Assembly (NCBI GenBank): GCA_023259175.1 | Contig: JAHFQV010000002.1 | Span: forward strand, 30,972-94,971 | Origin: Oxalobacteraceae bacterium | Lineage (GTDB): Bacteria > Pseudomonadota > Gammaproteobacteria > Burkholderiales > Burkholderiaceae_D | Direction of reading: 5' to 3' | Length of the DNA stretch: 64,000 nt | Part shown: positions 1 through 9,506 of the stretch, in pieces | How positions within the stretch are numbered: the first letter of the stretch is position 1 | How the letters are laid out: each line of letters starts with the position of its first letter | Notes under the pieces: model-generated | Databases searched by the model: none | The model's input: only the letters and a program-made list of their open reading frames with translations | Told to the model about the DNA's origin: nothing | Program-made: the position numbers and the translations under genes

Positions 1-13
1 GCTCTCAAGCAAA

Positions 14-706
14 TTAACTACCGACCTTTGCCCCGATACGTTCCAAGCGCGGCAAATAATAATTGTCGTAATCGAGAGAAAACATCAAATGTTTTACTCG
101 GCCAGTGATCGCTTCGCGCTTGATGAAACCAATGAAGCGCGAGTCATTGCTATTGTCGCGATTGTCGCCGAACATCATGTAATGACCGGGTGGGATGGTG
201 TAGGGTCCAAAATTGCGCACGGCCTGACGGTCTGGCGTGATAATAATATTGTGCTGGAAGCTACCGAAACGCTCCGTGAGTACAATTTGTTCTTGGGTGT
301 ATTCTCGCTGCGGAATCAGCATGGCAGTGTCTGGATTTTTTACTCTATCGTACTCCGCTTTCACCCCATTGATAATCAGCTGTTCATCCACCATTTCCAG
401 CACATCGCCGGGCAATCCCATGACGCGCTTGACCAGACGTTTGCCATCTTCTGGCGAAATAAAAGTCACGATATCACCGCGCTGAGGGTCGGCCACCTGT
501 TTAAGAATGATGTCGGTAAATGGCACTCGAATATCGTAAGCGATCCGGTTCGCAATCACACGATCACCTTCCATCAAATGCGGATACATGGAGCCAGAAG
601 GCACCACATACCAATCAGCCAAAGCGCTGCGCATCAAAATCATGGCAGCGACAAAAAACAAGAAGCCCTTGTTTTCAGAAAAAATTTGACGTGGATTAAA
701 TTTCAC
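14..706 (-). CDS. lepB: Signal peptidase I
   Basis: Membrane-bound serine protease that removes signal peptides from Sec/Tat-exported proteins on the periplasmic face. The 230-aa protein has one N-terminal membrane segment (about residues 14-30) followed by the PSGSM box with the nucleophile Ser39. The general-base Lys93 lies in RLVKRVMGLPGD, and the C-terminal box GDNRDNSNDSR is intact. It is shorter than E. coli LepB (324 aa), which has two membrane segments. The start is a GTG with a well-placed AGGAG six bases upstream. It is the last gene of the minus-strand group tkt, GNAT, gapA, lepB; lepA and rnc, its usual neighbours, are absent, so this may be a second lepB copy (inference). Confidence 0.93.
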   Translation of the reverse strand: MKFNPRQIFSENKGFLFFVAAMILMRSALADWYVVPSGSMYPHLMEGDRVIANRIAYDIRVPFTDIILKQVADPQRGDIVTFISPEDGKRLVKRVMGLPGDVLEMVDEQLIINGVKAEYDRVKNPDTAMLIPQREYTQEQIVLTERFGSFQHNIIITPDRQAVRNFGPYTIPPGHYMMFGDNRDNSNDSRFIGFIKREAITGRVKHLMFSLDYDNYYLPRLERIGAKVGS

Positions 707-817
707 GGCGATCTCCTAGATGGTAGGTGGACGTATTGAGACTTGAAGCTAAAGGCTTGGACTCGATACTCAGAGAAAAAGTTCGCATAATCCACCAGAA
801 AACCTATATTGAGAAGA

Positions 818-843
818 TCGTCATGCTTAAGGCGACATGACGA
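818..843 (-). terminator. Inverted repeat downstream of gapA
   Basis: Perfect 8-bp arms (TCGTCATG / CATGACGA) around a 10-nt loop lie 17 nt past the gapA stop. No clear U-tract follows on the minus strand, so it may be an mRNA 3'-end stabiliser instead of a true intrinsic terminator. Confidence 0.4.
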
Positions 844-859
844 CCCAAACAAGCATTTT

Positions 860-1873
860 TTACTTAGCGTGCATCAAGGCTACCGTCGTGTCCAGCATAC
901 GATTGGAGAAGCCCCATTCGTTGTCGTACCAGCTCGACACCTTGACCAAGCGTCCGGAAACCTTGGTTAAAGTTTCGTCGTAAGTCGAGGACGCTGGATT
1001 GTGATTGAAGTCAACCGAAACCAAAGGCGCTTTGTTGTAATCCAAAATGCCTTTTAACGCGCCCTCAGAGGCCGTCTTCAAGACTTGATTGATTTCTTCT
1101 ACGCTAGTTTCGCGCGAGGCGACGAAAGTCAAATCGACCACGGAAACGTTGATGGTCGGAACCCGCATCGCATAGCCATCTAGTTTGCCATTAAGTTCTG
1201 GCAGCACTAAACCCACTGCAGCTGCAGCACCCGTTTTAGTTGGAATCATGCTCATCGTCGCGGAACGCGCGCGACGTAAATCTTCGTGCATAACGTCGGT
1301 CAACACTTGATCATTGGTGTAAGCATGGATCGTGGTCATCAAGCCATTTTCAATTCCAATCGCGTCATTCAAAGGTTTGGCCAAAGGCGCTAAACAATTG
1401 GTAGTACATGAAGCATTGGAGATGACGGTATCGGTGGCCTTCAACACGCCATGATTCACGCCGTACACGATTGTTGCATCCACGTCTTTACCGCCTGGCG
1501 CGGAGATAATGACTTTTTTTGCGCCGCCTGCCAAATGGGCAGATGCTTTTTCTTTGGTGGTAAAAAAACCGGTGCATTCCAAAACTACATCCACGTTCAA
1601 ATCGCCCCAAGGCAAATTGGCAGGATTACGTTCCGCGAATACTTTAATTTTATCGCCATTGACGATCATGGAATCGCCCTCAACACTGACGGTGCCAGGA
1701 AATTTACCATGCGCTGTATCGTAACGTGTCAGGTGCGCATTCGATTCTGCGTTACCGAGATCATTGATCGCAACGATCACGATTTCATCTTTAAATTTAC
1801 CACCTTCGTAGTGAGCACGAAGGATATTACGACCAATACGGCCATAGCCGTTAATTGCAACGCGAATCGTCAT
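860..1873 (-). CDS. gapA: Glyceraldehyde-3-phosphate dehydrogenase, type I
   Basis: Glycolytic/gluconeogenic enzyme that oxidises and phosphorylates glyceraldehyde-3-phosphate to 1,3-bisphosphoglycerate with NAD+. The 337-aa protein has the N-terminal NAD-binding motif NGYGRIGRN (8-16) and the active-site signature SCTTNCLAP with catalytic Cys156. The C-terminal [13 protein letters not shown] motif is also present. Length and motifs match canonical type I GAPDH. The ATG is preceded by GGAG nine bases upstream. It follows tkt and a GNAT gene on the same strand; a tkt-gap grouping fits a central-carbon cluster. Confidence 0.97.
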   Translation of the reverse strand: MTIRVAINGYGRIGRNILRAHYEGGKFKDEIVIVAINDLGNAESNAHLTRYDTAHGKFPGTVSVEGDSMIVNGDKIKVFAERNPANLPWGDLNVDVVLECTGFFTTKEKASAHLAGGAKKVIISAPGGKDVDATIVYGVNHGVLKATDTVISNASCTTNCLAPLAKPLNDAIGIENGLMTTIHAYTNDQVLTDVMHEDLRRARSATMSMIPTKTGAAAAVGLVLPELNGKLDGYAMRVPTINVSVVDLTFVASRETSVEEINQVLKTASEGALKGILDYNKAPLVSVDFNHNPASSTYDETLTKVSGRLVKVSSWYDNEWGFSNRMLDTTVALMHAK

Positions 1874-1929
1874 GATTCAATCTCCAAAAAGACAAACAGC
1901 AATAAAAAAATAAAATCTCAAACCCGTTC

Positions 1930-2514
1930 CTACTGCATTGACGGCGGAAATGGCAGTGCATCTGCCGAAGCCATCAATACGTTTAATTCTCGCCAACCGT
2001 AGGCCACTTCGGTCAGGTCTAAGCCATCCCATGAAAAGTCTTGTTCGATGAGAATTTCACCGCCCAGTTCTTCGTAAAAATTACGTGCCTGAGAATTACC
2101 ATCAATCACCCAGATCACGCAACGCTGGCAGCCCATCGCTTGTAGCGACCGTGCGGCTTTGTGCATCATGCGTTTGCCGATGCCGCTACGCTGCCATTGT
2201 GGCCGTATGTAGATCGCATTGATCTCACCGTCCATGTCCAACTTCGCTTCCGGCAATTTCACCGCCGACACAAAACCAATAATTTGATCCTCACTCACGG
2301 CGACATACACGCATAGCGTATCTTCTTTCGTCGCCATCGCTTGCAAAATGGTGCGCCAGTGTAAAACGTTTTCTGGCGCGTTCATATTATCCAAATAGCT
2401 GTCGGGGATCATGCCGCGATAAGTCGTGCGCCAGCCTTCGATGCGAATTGCCGCAATGGCTTCGGCATCGGCTACTGTAGCACGACGCAAATGGATTTCT
2501 TTGATCTGACTCAT
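1930..2514 (-). CDS. GNAT family N-acetyltransferase
   Basis: Transfers an acetyl group from acetyl-CoA to an unknown amine. The 194-aa protein has a GNAT fold with the acetyl-CoA pyrophosphate-binding motif QRSGIGKRM in the middle and a C-terminal part (NSQARNFYEELGGE) typical of the family. It starts 24 nt after the tkt stop and lies 56 nt before gapA, so it is probably co-transcribed with them. The last 17 residues are a hydrophobic/proline tail beyond the core fold. Substrate cannot be told from sequence. Confidence 0.85.
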   Translation of the reverse strand: MSQIKEIHLRRATVADAEAIAAIRIEGWRTTYRGMIPDSYLDNMNAPENVLHWRTILQAMATKEDTLCVYVAVSEDQIIGFVSAVKLPEAKLDMDGEINAIYIRPQWQRSGIGKRMMHKAARSLQAMGCQRCVIWVIDGNSQARNFYEELGGEILIEQDFSWDGLDLTEVAYGWRELNVLMASADALPFPPSMQ

Positions 2515-2538
2515 AGCTTAGGCGCTTACTTTGACGAT

Positions 2539-4572
2539 TTAAGCTAAAACTGACTTTACTTTGGCCACCACGTTTTCTACCGTGAAACCAAAATATTTAA
2601 ACAGCACACTGGCTGGTGCTGATTCGCCAAAGCTATCGATCCCGACCACCGCGCCCTCTAAACCTACGTACTTGTACCAGATAGATGTCACCCCAGCTTC
2701 GATCGCGACGCGCGGCAATCCTTGTCCTAACACGCTCGCCTTGTAGCTCGCATCTTGGCGATCAAATACATCGGTCGATGGCATGGAGACGACGCGTACT
2801 GCAATCCCCTGCTGCGCCAATTCTTGGGCGGATTTCACAGCCAATTCAATTTCAGAACCGGTGGCAATTAACACTGCTTTCGCATCGGGCGCGTCTTGCA
2901 AAATGTAGCCCCCGCGTGCGATGTCAGCTATTTGCTGTTCTGTGCGCTCTTGGTAAGGCAGGTTTTGACGCGAAAAAATCAAGGTCGAAGGGCCATCTGC
3001 GCGCTTAATCGCTTCGGCCCACGCTACGGTGGATTCCACCGTATCGCAAGGACGCCAGTTATCCAAATTTGGAATCAAGCGCATGCTAGAAATATGTTCG
3101 ACAGATTGATGAGTAGGACCGTCTTCACCCAAACCAATCGAGTCGTGTGTGAACACAAAGAGCGTGCGCAATTTCATCAAAGCGGCCATCCGAATCGCAT
3201 TGCGACTGTAGTCCGAAAAAGTCAAGAAAGTCGCGCCGAAAGCTAAGTAGCCACCATGCAAAGCGATACCGTTCATGATCGCACTCATGCCAAATTCACG
3301 CACGCCATAATTGATGTGGTTGCCCGCCTGATTGGCGCGCACGGCGACGCATTCTTTCCAGTTGGTGAGATTAGAACCGGTCAAATCAGCCGATCCACCT
3401 AAAAATTCGGGCAAGCTTGGCGCAAACGCGCCTATCGCGTTTTGACTGGCTTTGCGAGTCGCGATATTTTCTTTTTTCTCGACACAAGTTGCCAGCGCTG
3501 CCTTGACGACCTCATCGAAATGCGCGGGCAATTGACTGTTCATGCGACGCGTCAATTCCGCAGCTTTAGCGGGATGAACAACACTCCATGCGGCAAATTG
3601 GGCATTCCATTCTGCCTCGGCTTTACCGCCTTCTACTTTGGCATCCCATGCACTATAAACGTCGGCGGGCACTTCAAAAGCGGGGTAATTCCAATCGATA
3701 TTGGCGCGCACTGCCGCCACTTCTTTATCGCCTAAAGCAGCACCATGCACATTGTGTGTGCCTTGCATATTGGGCGAGCCTTTACCAATCACGGTACGGC
3801 AGCATATCAGTGTCGGTTTATCCGAAGATTTCGCTTGCACAATGGCTTGATTAACCGCACTCACATCATGCCCATCGACGGCGCGTATCACATTCCAACC
3901 GTAAGCTTCAAAGCGTTTCGGCGTATCGTCGGTAAACCAGCCTTCGACATGTCCGTCTATCGAAATTCCATTGTCGTCCCAGAAGGCGATGAGCTTACTT
4001 AAGCCTAAAGTACCCGCTAAAGAACAAGCTTCATGCGAGATGCCCTCCATCAAACAGCCATCCCCCATAAAGACATAGGTGTGATGATCGACGATATTTG
4101 CACCATCGGCATTGAACTCAGCAGCCAATAATTTCTCAGCCAAAGCCATACCCACCGCATTCGTGATGCCTTGCCCCAAAGGGCCGGTTGTAGTTTCTAC
4201 GCCGGGGGTAATATGCACTTCAGGGTGACCCGCTGTTTTGGAATGCAATTGACGGAAATTGCGAATTTCATCCATAGGCAAGTCATAGCCGGTCAAATGT
4301 AGCAAAGAATAATGCAACATCGACCCGTGACCGTTGGACAAAACAAAACGATCACGATTAATCCATTTTGGATTGGCAGGGTTATGACGATAATGTCCCG
4401 CCCACAAAGCGACCGCGATTTCCGCCATCCCCATCGGAGCGCCCGGATGTCCAGAGTTAGCTTTTTGCACGGCATCCATCGACAAGGCACGAATGGCGTT
4501 CGCCATTTTTGTCGTCACGGGCGCGTCTTGCATTTGAGCTTGCATTTGAATATTTGAAGTCATGATGGTCAT
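2539..4572 (-). CDS. tkt: Transketolase
   Basis: Thiamine-diphosphate enzyme of the pentose phosphate pathway that moves two-carbon ketol units between sugar phosphates. The 677-aa protein has the N-terminal transketolase signature around [15 protein letters not shown] and the ThDP/Mg2+ motif [13 protein letters not shown]. The pyrimidine-domain segment [15 protein letters not shown] is also present. Length is as expected. The annotated ATG has no clear ribosome-binding site; a second ATG lies three codons in (4563) and could be used instead. It is transcribed divergently from rsmE and probably leads the tkt-GNAT-gapA unit. Confidence 0.97.
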   Translation of the reverse strand: MTIMTSNIQMQAQMQDAPVTTKMANAIRALSMDAVQKANSGHPGAPMGMAEIAVALWAGHYRHNPANPKWINRDRFVLSNGHGSMLHYSLLHLTGYDLPMDEIRNFRQLHSKTAGHPEVHITPGVETTTGPLGQGITNAVGMALAEKLLAAEFNADGANIVDHHTYVFMGDGCLMEGISHEACSLAGTLGLSKLIAFWDDNGISIDGHVEGWFTDDTPKRFEAYGWNVIRAVDGHDVSAVNQAIVQAKSSDKPTLICCRTVIGKGSPNMQGTHNVHGAALGDKEVAAVRANIDWNYPAFEVPADVYSAWDAKVEGGKAEAEWNAQFAAWSVVHPAKAAELTRRMNSQLPAHFDEVVKAALATCVEKKENIATRKASQNAIGAFAPSLPEFLGGSADLTGSNLTNWKECVAVRANQAGNHINYGVREFGMSAIMNGIALHGGYLAFGATFLTFSDYSRNAIRMAALMKLRTLFVFTHDSIGLGEDGPTHQSVEHISSMRLIPNLDNWRPCDTVESTVAWAEAIKRADGPSTLIFSRQNLPYQERTEQQIADIARGGYILQDAPDAKAVLIATGSEIELAVKSAQELAQQGIAVRVVSMPSTDVFDRQDASYKASVLGQGLPRVAIEAGVTSIWYKYVGLEGAVVGIDSFGESAPASVLFKYFGFTVENVVAKVKSVLA

Positions 4573-4758
4573 CGATAAAATAAAAAGAGCACTAAGGCAA
4601 ACGGATCAGCCCGCAAGATGGGCATAATGTTCGCCGTAAAACCCAGTATTTTACCAGAGCTGCCCTTCCCAGAATACAATTACAGTCGCGAATACAGATT
4701 CATTATCATTTTACAAGATCGCATCACCCGAGAAACTATTCTTCACCCACACCACTCC

Positions 4759-5502
4759 ATGCCGCGTTTTTACTATCCATTTCCCCTTTCAATCGCTAGC
4801 CTCATTGAGCTGCCAAGCGCCATCGCGCACCACATCAGCGTTTTACGTTTGCAAACGGGCGACAAGCTAGAACTCTTCAATGGCGAAGGCGGTGTATTCG
4901 TCGCGCGCTTGACGAGTATTAACAAGAAAAACGCCCAAGCAGAAGTCGTCCTTTTCCAAGAATCCGATTGCGAACTGCCCTTTGGCCTAACACTCGCCCA
5001 AGCCCTACCGGAAGCGTCAAAAATGGATTGGATTATTGAAAAAGCGGTTGAATTAGGGGTGATGACAGTCCAACCTTTGGCCGCACAAAGAAGCGTCGTC
5101 AAACTTCAAGCCGAACGTGCCGAAAAAAAACTCGCTCACTGGCGTGGCATCGTCGCTGCCGCGACCGAGCAATGTGGACGTACCCGGATAGCACAGGTGA
5201 GTGAAATTCTCGACGTACAAAAGTGGTTACGCCAAACCGATTTGCACAAACGAATATTACTCTCCCCACGCGCCGAACTTTCCCTAGCAAGCTGGGCGCA
5301 ACATCAGCCTGCGCAAGCCGTCACGCTCATGATAGGGCCTGAAGGTGGTTTTTCCGAACAGGAAGAAAGCCTCGCACTCCAACAAGGTGTGATCGCCCTT
5401 TCGATGGGCCCACGGGTTCTACGCACAGAAACGGCAGGCTTAGCCGCCATCAGCGTACTCAGTGCAGCCTGGGGTGGCATGAATCCGAGGTCAACAAGCT
5501 AG
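4759..5502 (+). CDS. rsmE: 16S rRNA m3U1498 methyltransferase
   Basis: SAM-dependent SPOUT-class enzyme that methylates N3 of U1498 in 16S rRNA. The 247-aa protein begins MPRFYYPFPL, matching family N-termini, so the upstream in-frame extension to 4618 is probably not translated. The N-terminal PUA-like part is followed by the SPOUT knot motifs IGPEGGFSEQE and RVLRTETAG near the C-terminus. It stands alone on the plus strand, divergent from tkt. No strong Shine-Dalgarno is visible at this start. Confidence 0.93.
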   Translation: MPRFYYPFPLSIASLIELPSAIAHHISVLRLQTGDKLELFNGEGGVFVARLTSINKKNAQAEVVLFQESDCELPFGLTLAQALPEASKMDWIIEKAVELGVMTVQPLAAQRSVVKLQAERAEKKLAHWRGIVAAATEQCGRTRIAQVSEILDVQKWLRQTDLHKRILLSPRAELSLASWAQHQPAQAVTLMIGPEGGFSEQEESLALQQGVIALSMGPRVLRTETAGLAAISVLSAAWGGMNPRSTS

Positions 5503-5653
5503 TTCGACAACGCCAAAACAACGAAAACACAAACTGTTACATTTTCAAGGCACTTGAAGGATGGTTTGCGCCTAAAAATCACGTAAAATCCAAGTTCTTT
5601 ATTTTTTGCAAACTCTTCAATCTGCAAACTTTTTAATTTTTCTCCCGATCATT

Positions 5654-7072
5654 ATGAAATTCCTTTCAACGACAACTTCTCGCCTGCGCATGCTAGGCCG
5701 CGCACTAATTGCAGGCTTAGCGCTCTCCTTATTAGCCGCCTGTGGCGGAACCCATGACAGCGGCAATACCCCAGCCGCGCAACAATATGCCAGTCCGCCG
5801 ATGGTCGTAAGTACAGTCAATACGACCGCGAGCACAACGCAAAATTTCGACGCGCCGCGCAACACATACACCATCAAACGAACCAGCAATAGCTACACCA
5901 TTACCGACAAAGGATTCGTACCTCGCGTGGTCGCTTTGAGCACTGCACAAACCCGGGTGCAATTTGCCGATCTCACCGTCAACCTAGTGGTTGGTGACAA
6001 ATCCAAAACCATCCCCGCTGACCGACTCAAATCACTGATAGAACTCTACATCGCCTTTTTCAATCGGGTTCCCGATGCCGACGGCATGAGCTATTGGATG
6101 GATCAAATCAAAGCGGGAATGACCAACGAAACTTTGGCCAATCATTTCTACAATGCGGCGATCATTTACGCGGATATCACGGGCTATTCGGCGACGATGA
6201 GCAATTCCGATTTCGTTAAAATTATCTACAAAAATGTCCTGGGTAGAAGCGGTGCCACCGCACCACCGGATGCAGACGTAAAATACTGGTCGGACGAATT
6301 AAGCTCGGGCAAATCGAGCAGAGGTAAACTCATCGAGAACATGCTCTTTTCTGCGCACGGCTTTGCCGGTGATCCGGTCTTCGGTTGGGTACCGCAACTG
6401 CTGGACAATAAAATCAGTGTCGGCACGTATTTCTCGGTTGCGCAAGGTCTCAATTTCAACACGGAACAAGACAATATCACTCAGGGTATGGCAATCGCGG
6501 CACTCATCACGCCCACCGATACCAAGGCGGCGATGGACAAAATTGGCATCAGCGACAAGGCATTTGATTTGACCATTGCAGCGCCCGCCCCCAAAGTCAC
6601 CATCGACACTTCCTTAGGCAGCTTCGTAGTTGAACTCTATCCGAGCAAAGCGCCTATCACCGTAAACAATTTTATGCGTTACGTGGACGCCGGTTTTTAC
6701 AGCAATAAAATAATTCATCGCGTGATCTACAATTTCGTGATTCAAGGTGGGGGTTTTACTCAGAATTTAGTCCAAGCACCCACCTACGACCCTATCGAGT
6801 TAGAAGTCAATCGTGGCGTGAGTAATCTCCGTGGCAGTATCGCGATGGCACGCACTGACGTACTCAATTCAGCCACATCGCAGTTTTTTATTAACGTCGC
6901 CGACAACACTTCACTCGACACAGCCTACGGCGGTTATGCGGCCTTCGGCGATGTCATCAGCGGCATGGAAGTAGTCGATAAAATTCGCGCTGTACCCACT
7001 TTCACTTATGGCGGCTTTTCGGACCTTCCTCAGACCCCCGTCATTATCAATAGCGTTAGCCGCGCAAACTAA
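5654..7072 (+). CDS. Lipoprotein with DUF4214 region and cyclophilin PPIase domain
   Basis: The protein is 472 aa when started at the ATG before MKFLSTT; an upstream TTG would add 16 residues. It has a type II signal peptide with lipobox LLAAC (Cys30), so it should be a lipoprotein facing the periplasm or beyond. Residues about 125-300 resemble DUF4214 repeats (ELYIAFFNRVPDADGMSYW). Residues about 315-472 form a cyclophilin-type peptidyl-prolyl isomerase with the HRVI, FVIQGG and SQFFIN signatures. DUF4214 is usually found in secreted or surface proteins; its fusion to a PPIase suggests a folding helper for exported proteins (inference). It is monocistronic, followed by two hairpins. Confidence 0.85.
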   Translation: MKFLSTTTSRLRMLGRALIAGLALSLLAACGGTHDSGNTPAAQQYASPPMVVSTVNTTASTTQNFDAPRNTYTIKRTSNSYTITDKGFVPRVVALSTAQTRVQFADLTVNLVVGDKSKTIPADRLKSLIELYIAFFNRVPDADGMSYWMDQIKAGMTNETLANHFYNAAIIYADITGYSATMSNSDFVKIIYKNVLGRSGATAPPDADVKYWSDELSSGKSSRGKLIENMLFSAHGFAGDPVFGWVPQLLDNKISVGTYFSVAQGLNFNTEQDNITQGMAIAALITPTDTKAAMDKIGISDKAFDLTIAAPAPKVTIDTSLGSFVVELYPSKAPITVNNFMRYVDAGFYSNKIIHRVIYNFVIQGGGFTQNLVQAPTYDPIELEVNRGVSNLRGSIAMARTDVLNSATSQFFINVADNTSLDTAYGGYAAFGDVISGMEVVDKIRAVPTFTYGGFSDLPQTPVIINSVSRAN

Positions 7073-7082
7073 ACTTGACTCT

Positions 7083-7143
7083 GGGTCATACACAGCATGA
7101 CCCTATCGCGCGAGCCGTCGGAATGTCTCTACACACCGACGGC
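7083..7143 (+). terminator. Two consecutive hairpins after the cyclophilin lipoprotein gene
   Basis: The first hairpin, GGGTCAT-7 nt-ATGACCC at 7083-7103, starts 10 nt after the stop. The second, GCCGTCGG-14 nt-CCGACGGC at 7114-7143, is also perfect. Neither has a good T-run, so Rho-independent termination is plausible but not certain. Confidence 0.5.
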
Positions 7144-7437
7144 AGCGCTAGCCTGAACATTACGAAAAAATCCGTCAAAAAAAATCCGAACACAAATCAC
7201 GTTTTAAAAATGAAAACAAGGTGAAAGCCATAACAAGATCAAAAAACAACAAACCTTTTTACACGTAAACTTCAAAAAAATCGGCGCAATTCAAACCACC
7301 CCATCCCACATAAGCCAAGCCCCGCTTACGAAAACCCCTCGACAATTTACATGTCAAAATTCGCAAATTTATTTTTCCACTGACGCGAATAAAAAAATAT
7401 TTATTAGCATCCAAATTTAAATTTACTTGCTGCTAGA
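7144..7437. other. AT-rich intergenic region before the T6SS regulator
   Basis: About 290 bases without a credible gene, very AT-rich toward the right end. It presumably carries the promoter of the sigma-54 activator gene. No -24/-12 element or clear operator palindrome was found here. Confidence 0.4.
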
Positions 7438-8484
7438 ATGGCCATCCGCTCGACACTTTTAGCGACCTTATTTGACTCATTTTCGGATAGCTCAATGCAA
7501 GACTTACACCGCTTTAATTTGCTCGGAAATTCTGAACGTTTTCAGCACACCTGCAAGCAAATACACAAGCTAGCTTCTGTGGATGCTAGCGTACTCATCC
7601 ATGGCGAAACCGGCACAGGCAAGGAAATGGCGGCGCGTGCGATTCATTATCTTGGCAAACGAGCGGGCAAGCCTTTTATTCCCATCAACTGCGGTGCGCT
7701 TGCCGAAACCTTGATCGAAAGCGAATTATTTGGACACGAGCGTGGCGCTTTCACGGACGCGAAGTTAGCCAGTGCCGGTTTAATCAGCGATGCCGATGGC
7801 GGCACCCTATTTCTCGACGAAGTCGATTCATTAAGTTTAAAAGCACAGACTGCGCTACTGCGTTTTTTGCAGGACAAAACTTATCGCCGCGTCGGCAGCA
7901 GCAGCAATCGTCAAGCTGACGTGCGCATCTTAGTTGCGACCAATGCTAAGCTTGAACATTTGGTCGAACAAAAACACTTTCGCCGCGATTTATTGTATCG
8001 CCTCAATGTGCTGGTCCTGACCATGCCCCCATTACGTGATCGTGGCAACGATGCCGTACTCTTGACCGAAAGCTTCTTGGCGCGCTTTAGTCGGGAATAT
8101 CAAAAGCCACTCAAAACACTGCATCCAGATAGCATTTCCTATCTCCAAAGCCATGCGTGGCCAGGCAATATCCGTGAGTTGGAAAACAGCGTATTGCGAG
8201 AGTTTCTCATGTCCGACAGCGCGGCCTTACATCTCAACCCGAACGCTGAAGCCATTACACTCAACGACAAAATGGAGAGTCCACTGAGTTTCAAAGATGC
8301 CAAAGCCCGTGCTATCGCCGAATTTGAACGTAGCTTCGTCGCCGAACAACTCAAACGCACCAATGGCAATATTTCTCGTGCAGCGAGTTTTTCTGGGCAA
8401 GACCGTAGCGCATTTGGGAAACTGGCAAAAAAATATGGCCTCAATTCCTGTGCATACCTACACACCAGCGAAGCCAGCGACTAA
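7438..8484 (+). CDS. Sigma-54-dependent transcriptional activator, T6SS-linked
   Basis: AAA+ enhancer-binding protein that remodels RNA polymerase-sigma54. In the 348-aa form, Walker A is GETGTGKE (56-63), Walker B is GGTLFLDEVDS (121-131) and the C-terminus has a Fis-type helix-turn-helix (about 298-340, NGNISRAASFSGQDRS). The sigma-54 contact loop reads GAFTDA (103-108), not the canonical GAFTGA. There is no N-terminal receiver, GAF or PAS domain, so activity may be set by expression or a partner protein. An alternative start (MQDLHRFN, 7495) would remove 19 residues. It sits directly upstream of the T6SS operon, which has a -24/-12 promoter, and is its likely activator. Confidence 0.9.
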   Translation: MAIRSTLLATLFDSFSDSSMQDLHRFNLLGNSERFQHTCKQIHKLASVDASVLIHGETGTGKEMAARAIHYLGKRAGKPFIPINCGALAETLIESELFGHERGAFTDAKLASAGLISDADGGTLFLDEVDSLSLKAQTALLRFLQDKTYRRVGSSSNRQADVRILVATNAKLEHLVEQKHFRRDLLYRLNVLVLTMPPLRDRGNDAVLLTESFLARFSREYQKPLKTLHPDSISYLQSHAWPGNIRELENSVLREFLMSDSAALHLNPNAEAITLNDKMESPLSFKDAKARAIAEFERSFVAEQLKRTNGNISRAASFSGQDRSAFGKLAKKYGLNSCAYLHTSEASD

Positions 8485-8532
8485 AATGCATAGAAATTAA
8501 AAACCGAATAAAAGCCGAATTCGCAAAACATC

Positions 8533-8550
8533 CATGCAAATTTTTGCATG
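8533..8550. promoter_or_regulatory. Perfect palindrome, possible operator or enhancer site
   Basis: CATGCAAATTTTTGCATG: two perfect 8-bp arms around a 2-nt centre, 15 nt before the ATG of the small gene at 8565 and about 590 bp upstream of the sigma-54 promoter. It could be a binding site for the adjacent Fis-type activator or an operator for the small gene. Confidence 0.4.
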
Positions 8551-8564
8551 CAAACAAGCTCGCT

Positions 8565-8786
8565 ATGGATGAACACTTAATTCAATCGACGCTAGACCAA
8601 TTACGCAACTACCTCGCAAACCATCCCGATTGCGCCGATACGCTTGACGGTGTTTATCTCGTTTGGTTATCCACACCCCACTCCAAAGCCATCACACAAA
8701 TTGCGCTAGAACGCCTCGCTGAAAATCAGGAAATCGAAGCGGTCAAGTATGGTCGTGCGCAGATTTTGTGGCGCAATCGACCTTAA
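8565..8786 (+). CDS. Small hypothetical protein between activator and T6SS promoter
   Basis: 73-aa protein starting MDEHLIQSTLDQLRNYL; an in-frame TTG at 8544 would add seven residues, but it overlaps a palindrome. The sequence is mainly helical, with no signal peptide or membrane segment, and has one WLSTPHSK segment. I do not recognise a family. Its position, 80 nt after the sigma-54 activator and upstream of the T6SS promoter, suggests the same transcript as the activator and perhaps a role as its modulator (inference). Coding status is likely but not certain. Confidence 0.55.
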   Translation: MDEHLIQSTLDQLRNYLANHPDCADTLDGVYLVWLSTPHSKAITQIALERLAENQEIEAVKYGRAQILWRNRP

Positions 8787-9136
8787 ATCTATCCTCACCA
8801 AAAAAGAGCAGGTGATCGTTTCGCTCGCCTTGGGTCAGTGCGCGCAAAAAAAATCAACGCAACACAACACAACACATAAGGCTGAGTCACCCGCCAAGCG
8901 CGCAGCTTTCCTCACTGCGGAGATTTTGACCCAGCCTGCGTTAAAAAATACCCACAAATTTCAAAGGGAATCTAAGTGCCTGAATTCACTCAAAATCAGG
9001 CCCGCAGTGTTCGAATAGAGCACGCAAAACCCAAGCACATCTTCAATAAAATTGGGTTAAAAATCACCCACCGCCACGCCCACAAAAAATCAAATTTACC
9101 GATAAAAATCAATAACTTACGCATAAACACAAAACC

Positions 9137-9152
9137 TGGCACAGAACTTGTA
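9137..9152 (+). promoter_or_regulatory. Sigma-54 (-24/-12) promoter of the T6SS operon
   Basis: TGGCACAGAACTTGTA matches the TGGCAC-N5-TTGC consensus with the GG and G(C) dinucleotides 10 nt apart; the -12 dinucleotide is GT instead of GC. It is oriented toward the T6SS genes and downstream of a sigma-54 activator gene. Expected transcription start is around 9163. Confidence 0.72.
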
Positions 9153-9455
9153 TAGCAATAGGCATACGATTCTGGGTGGCTAACAACGCAGCACGTCCGG
9201 CAACACAGAAGGCTTTAGGGCGACCTGAAGGGGAACAGTTCGAGTTACATTTTTTTGACTGTCGCCCCCCTTCGAGAACGTATGTTGAATCCAAAGATTT
9301 TCTGGATTTGGTTTCACTGAAAAATTTGACTAGCTAAGGCCAATAACACAGCGAGTTTTGCGCGTTCCCAGCCTAGGTCAGCTTTTCAGTTTAGAAAATT
9401 GGTTGAGTCAAACATATCTTCAAAGGATGTGAGGCCTGATGTTTAGGTAAGCGTA

Positions 9456-9471
9456 GATGGCAGCAGCCATC
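9456..9471 (+). promoter_or_regulatory. Leader hairpin before tssBC
   Basis: GATGGC-AGCA-GCCATC forms a 6-bp stem with a tetraloop, followed by CACAATTTTTAA. It lies 35 nt before the start codon and could act as a weak attenuator or leader structure. Confidence 0.35.
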
Positions 9472-9506
9472 CACAATTTTTAATTTGTTTGGAGCGAGGC
9501 AAGGAA

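Larger units (their letters stand above)
8787..9506. other. 720-bp regulatory region and long T6SS leader
   Basis: No convincing gene; an 89-codon open frame at 8749-9018 lacks protein character. The region holds the sigma-54 promoter at 9137-9152 and, if transcription starts about 12 bases after it, a leader of roughly 340 nt. A small hairpin lies at 9456-9471 near the start codon. Confidence 0.6.

Noticed and set aside
89..739. Plus-strand open frame of 216 codons opposite lepB
   Set aside because: Antisense to a signal peptidase with all catalytic motifs; no protein features of its own.
8749..9018. Open frame of 89 codons after the small gene
   Set aside because: No ribosome-binding site at a sensible start, overlaps the small gene, and composition is not protein-like.
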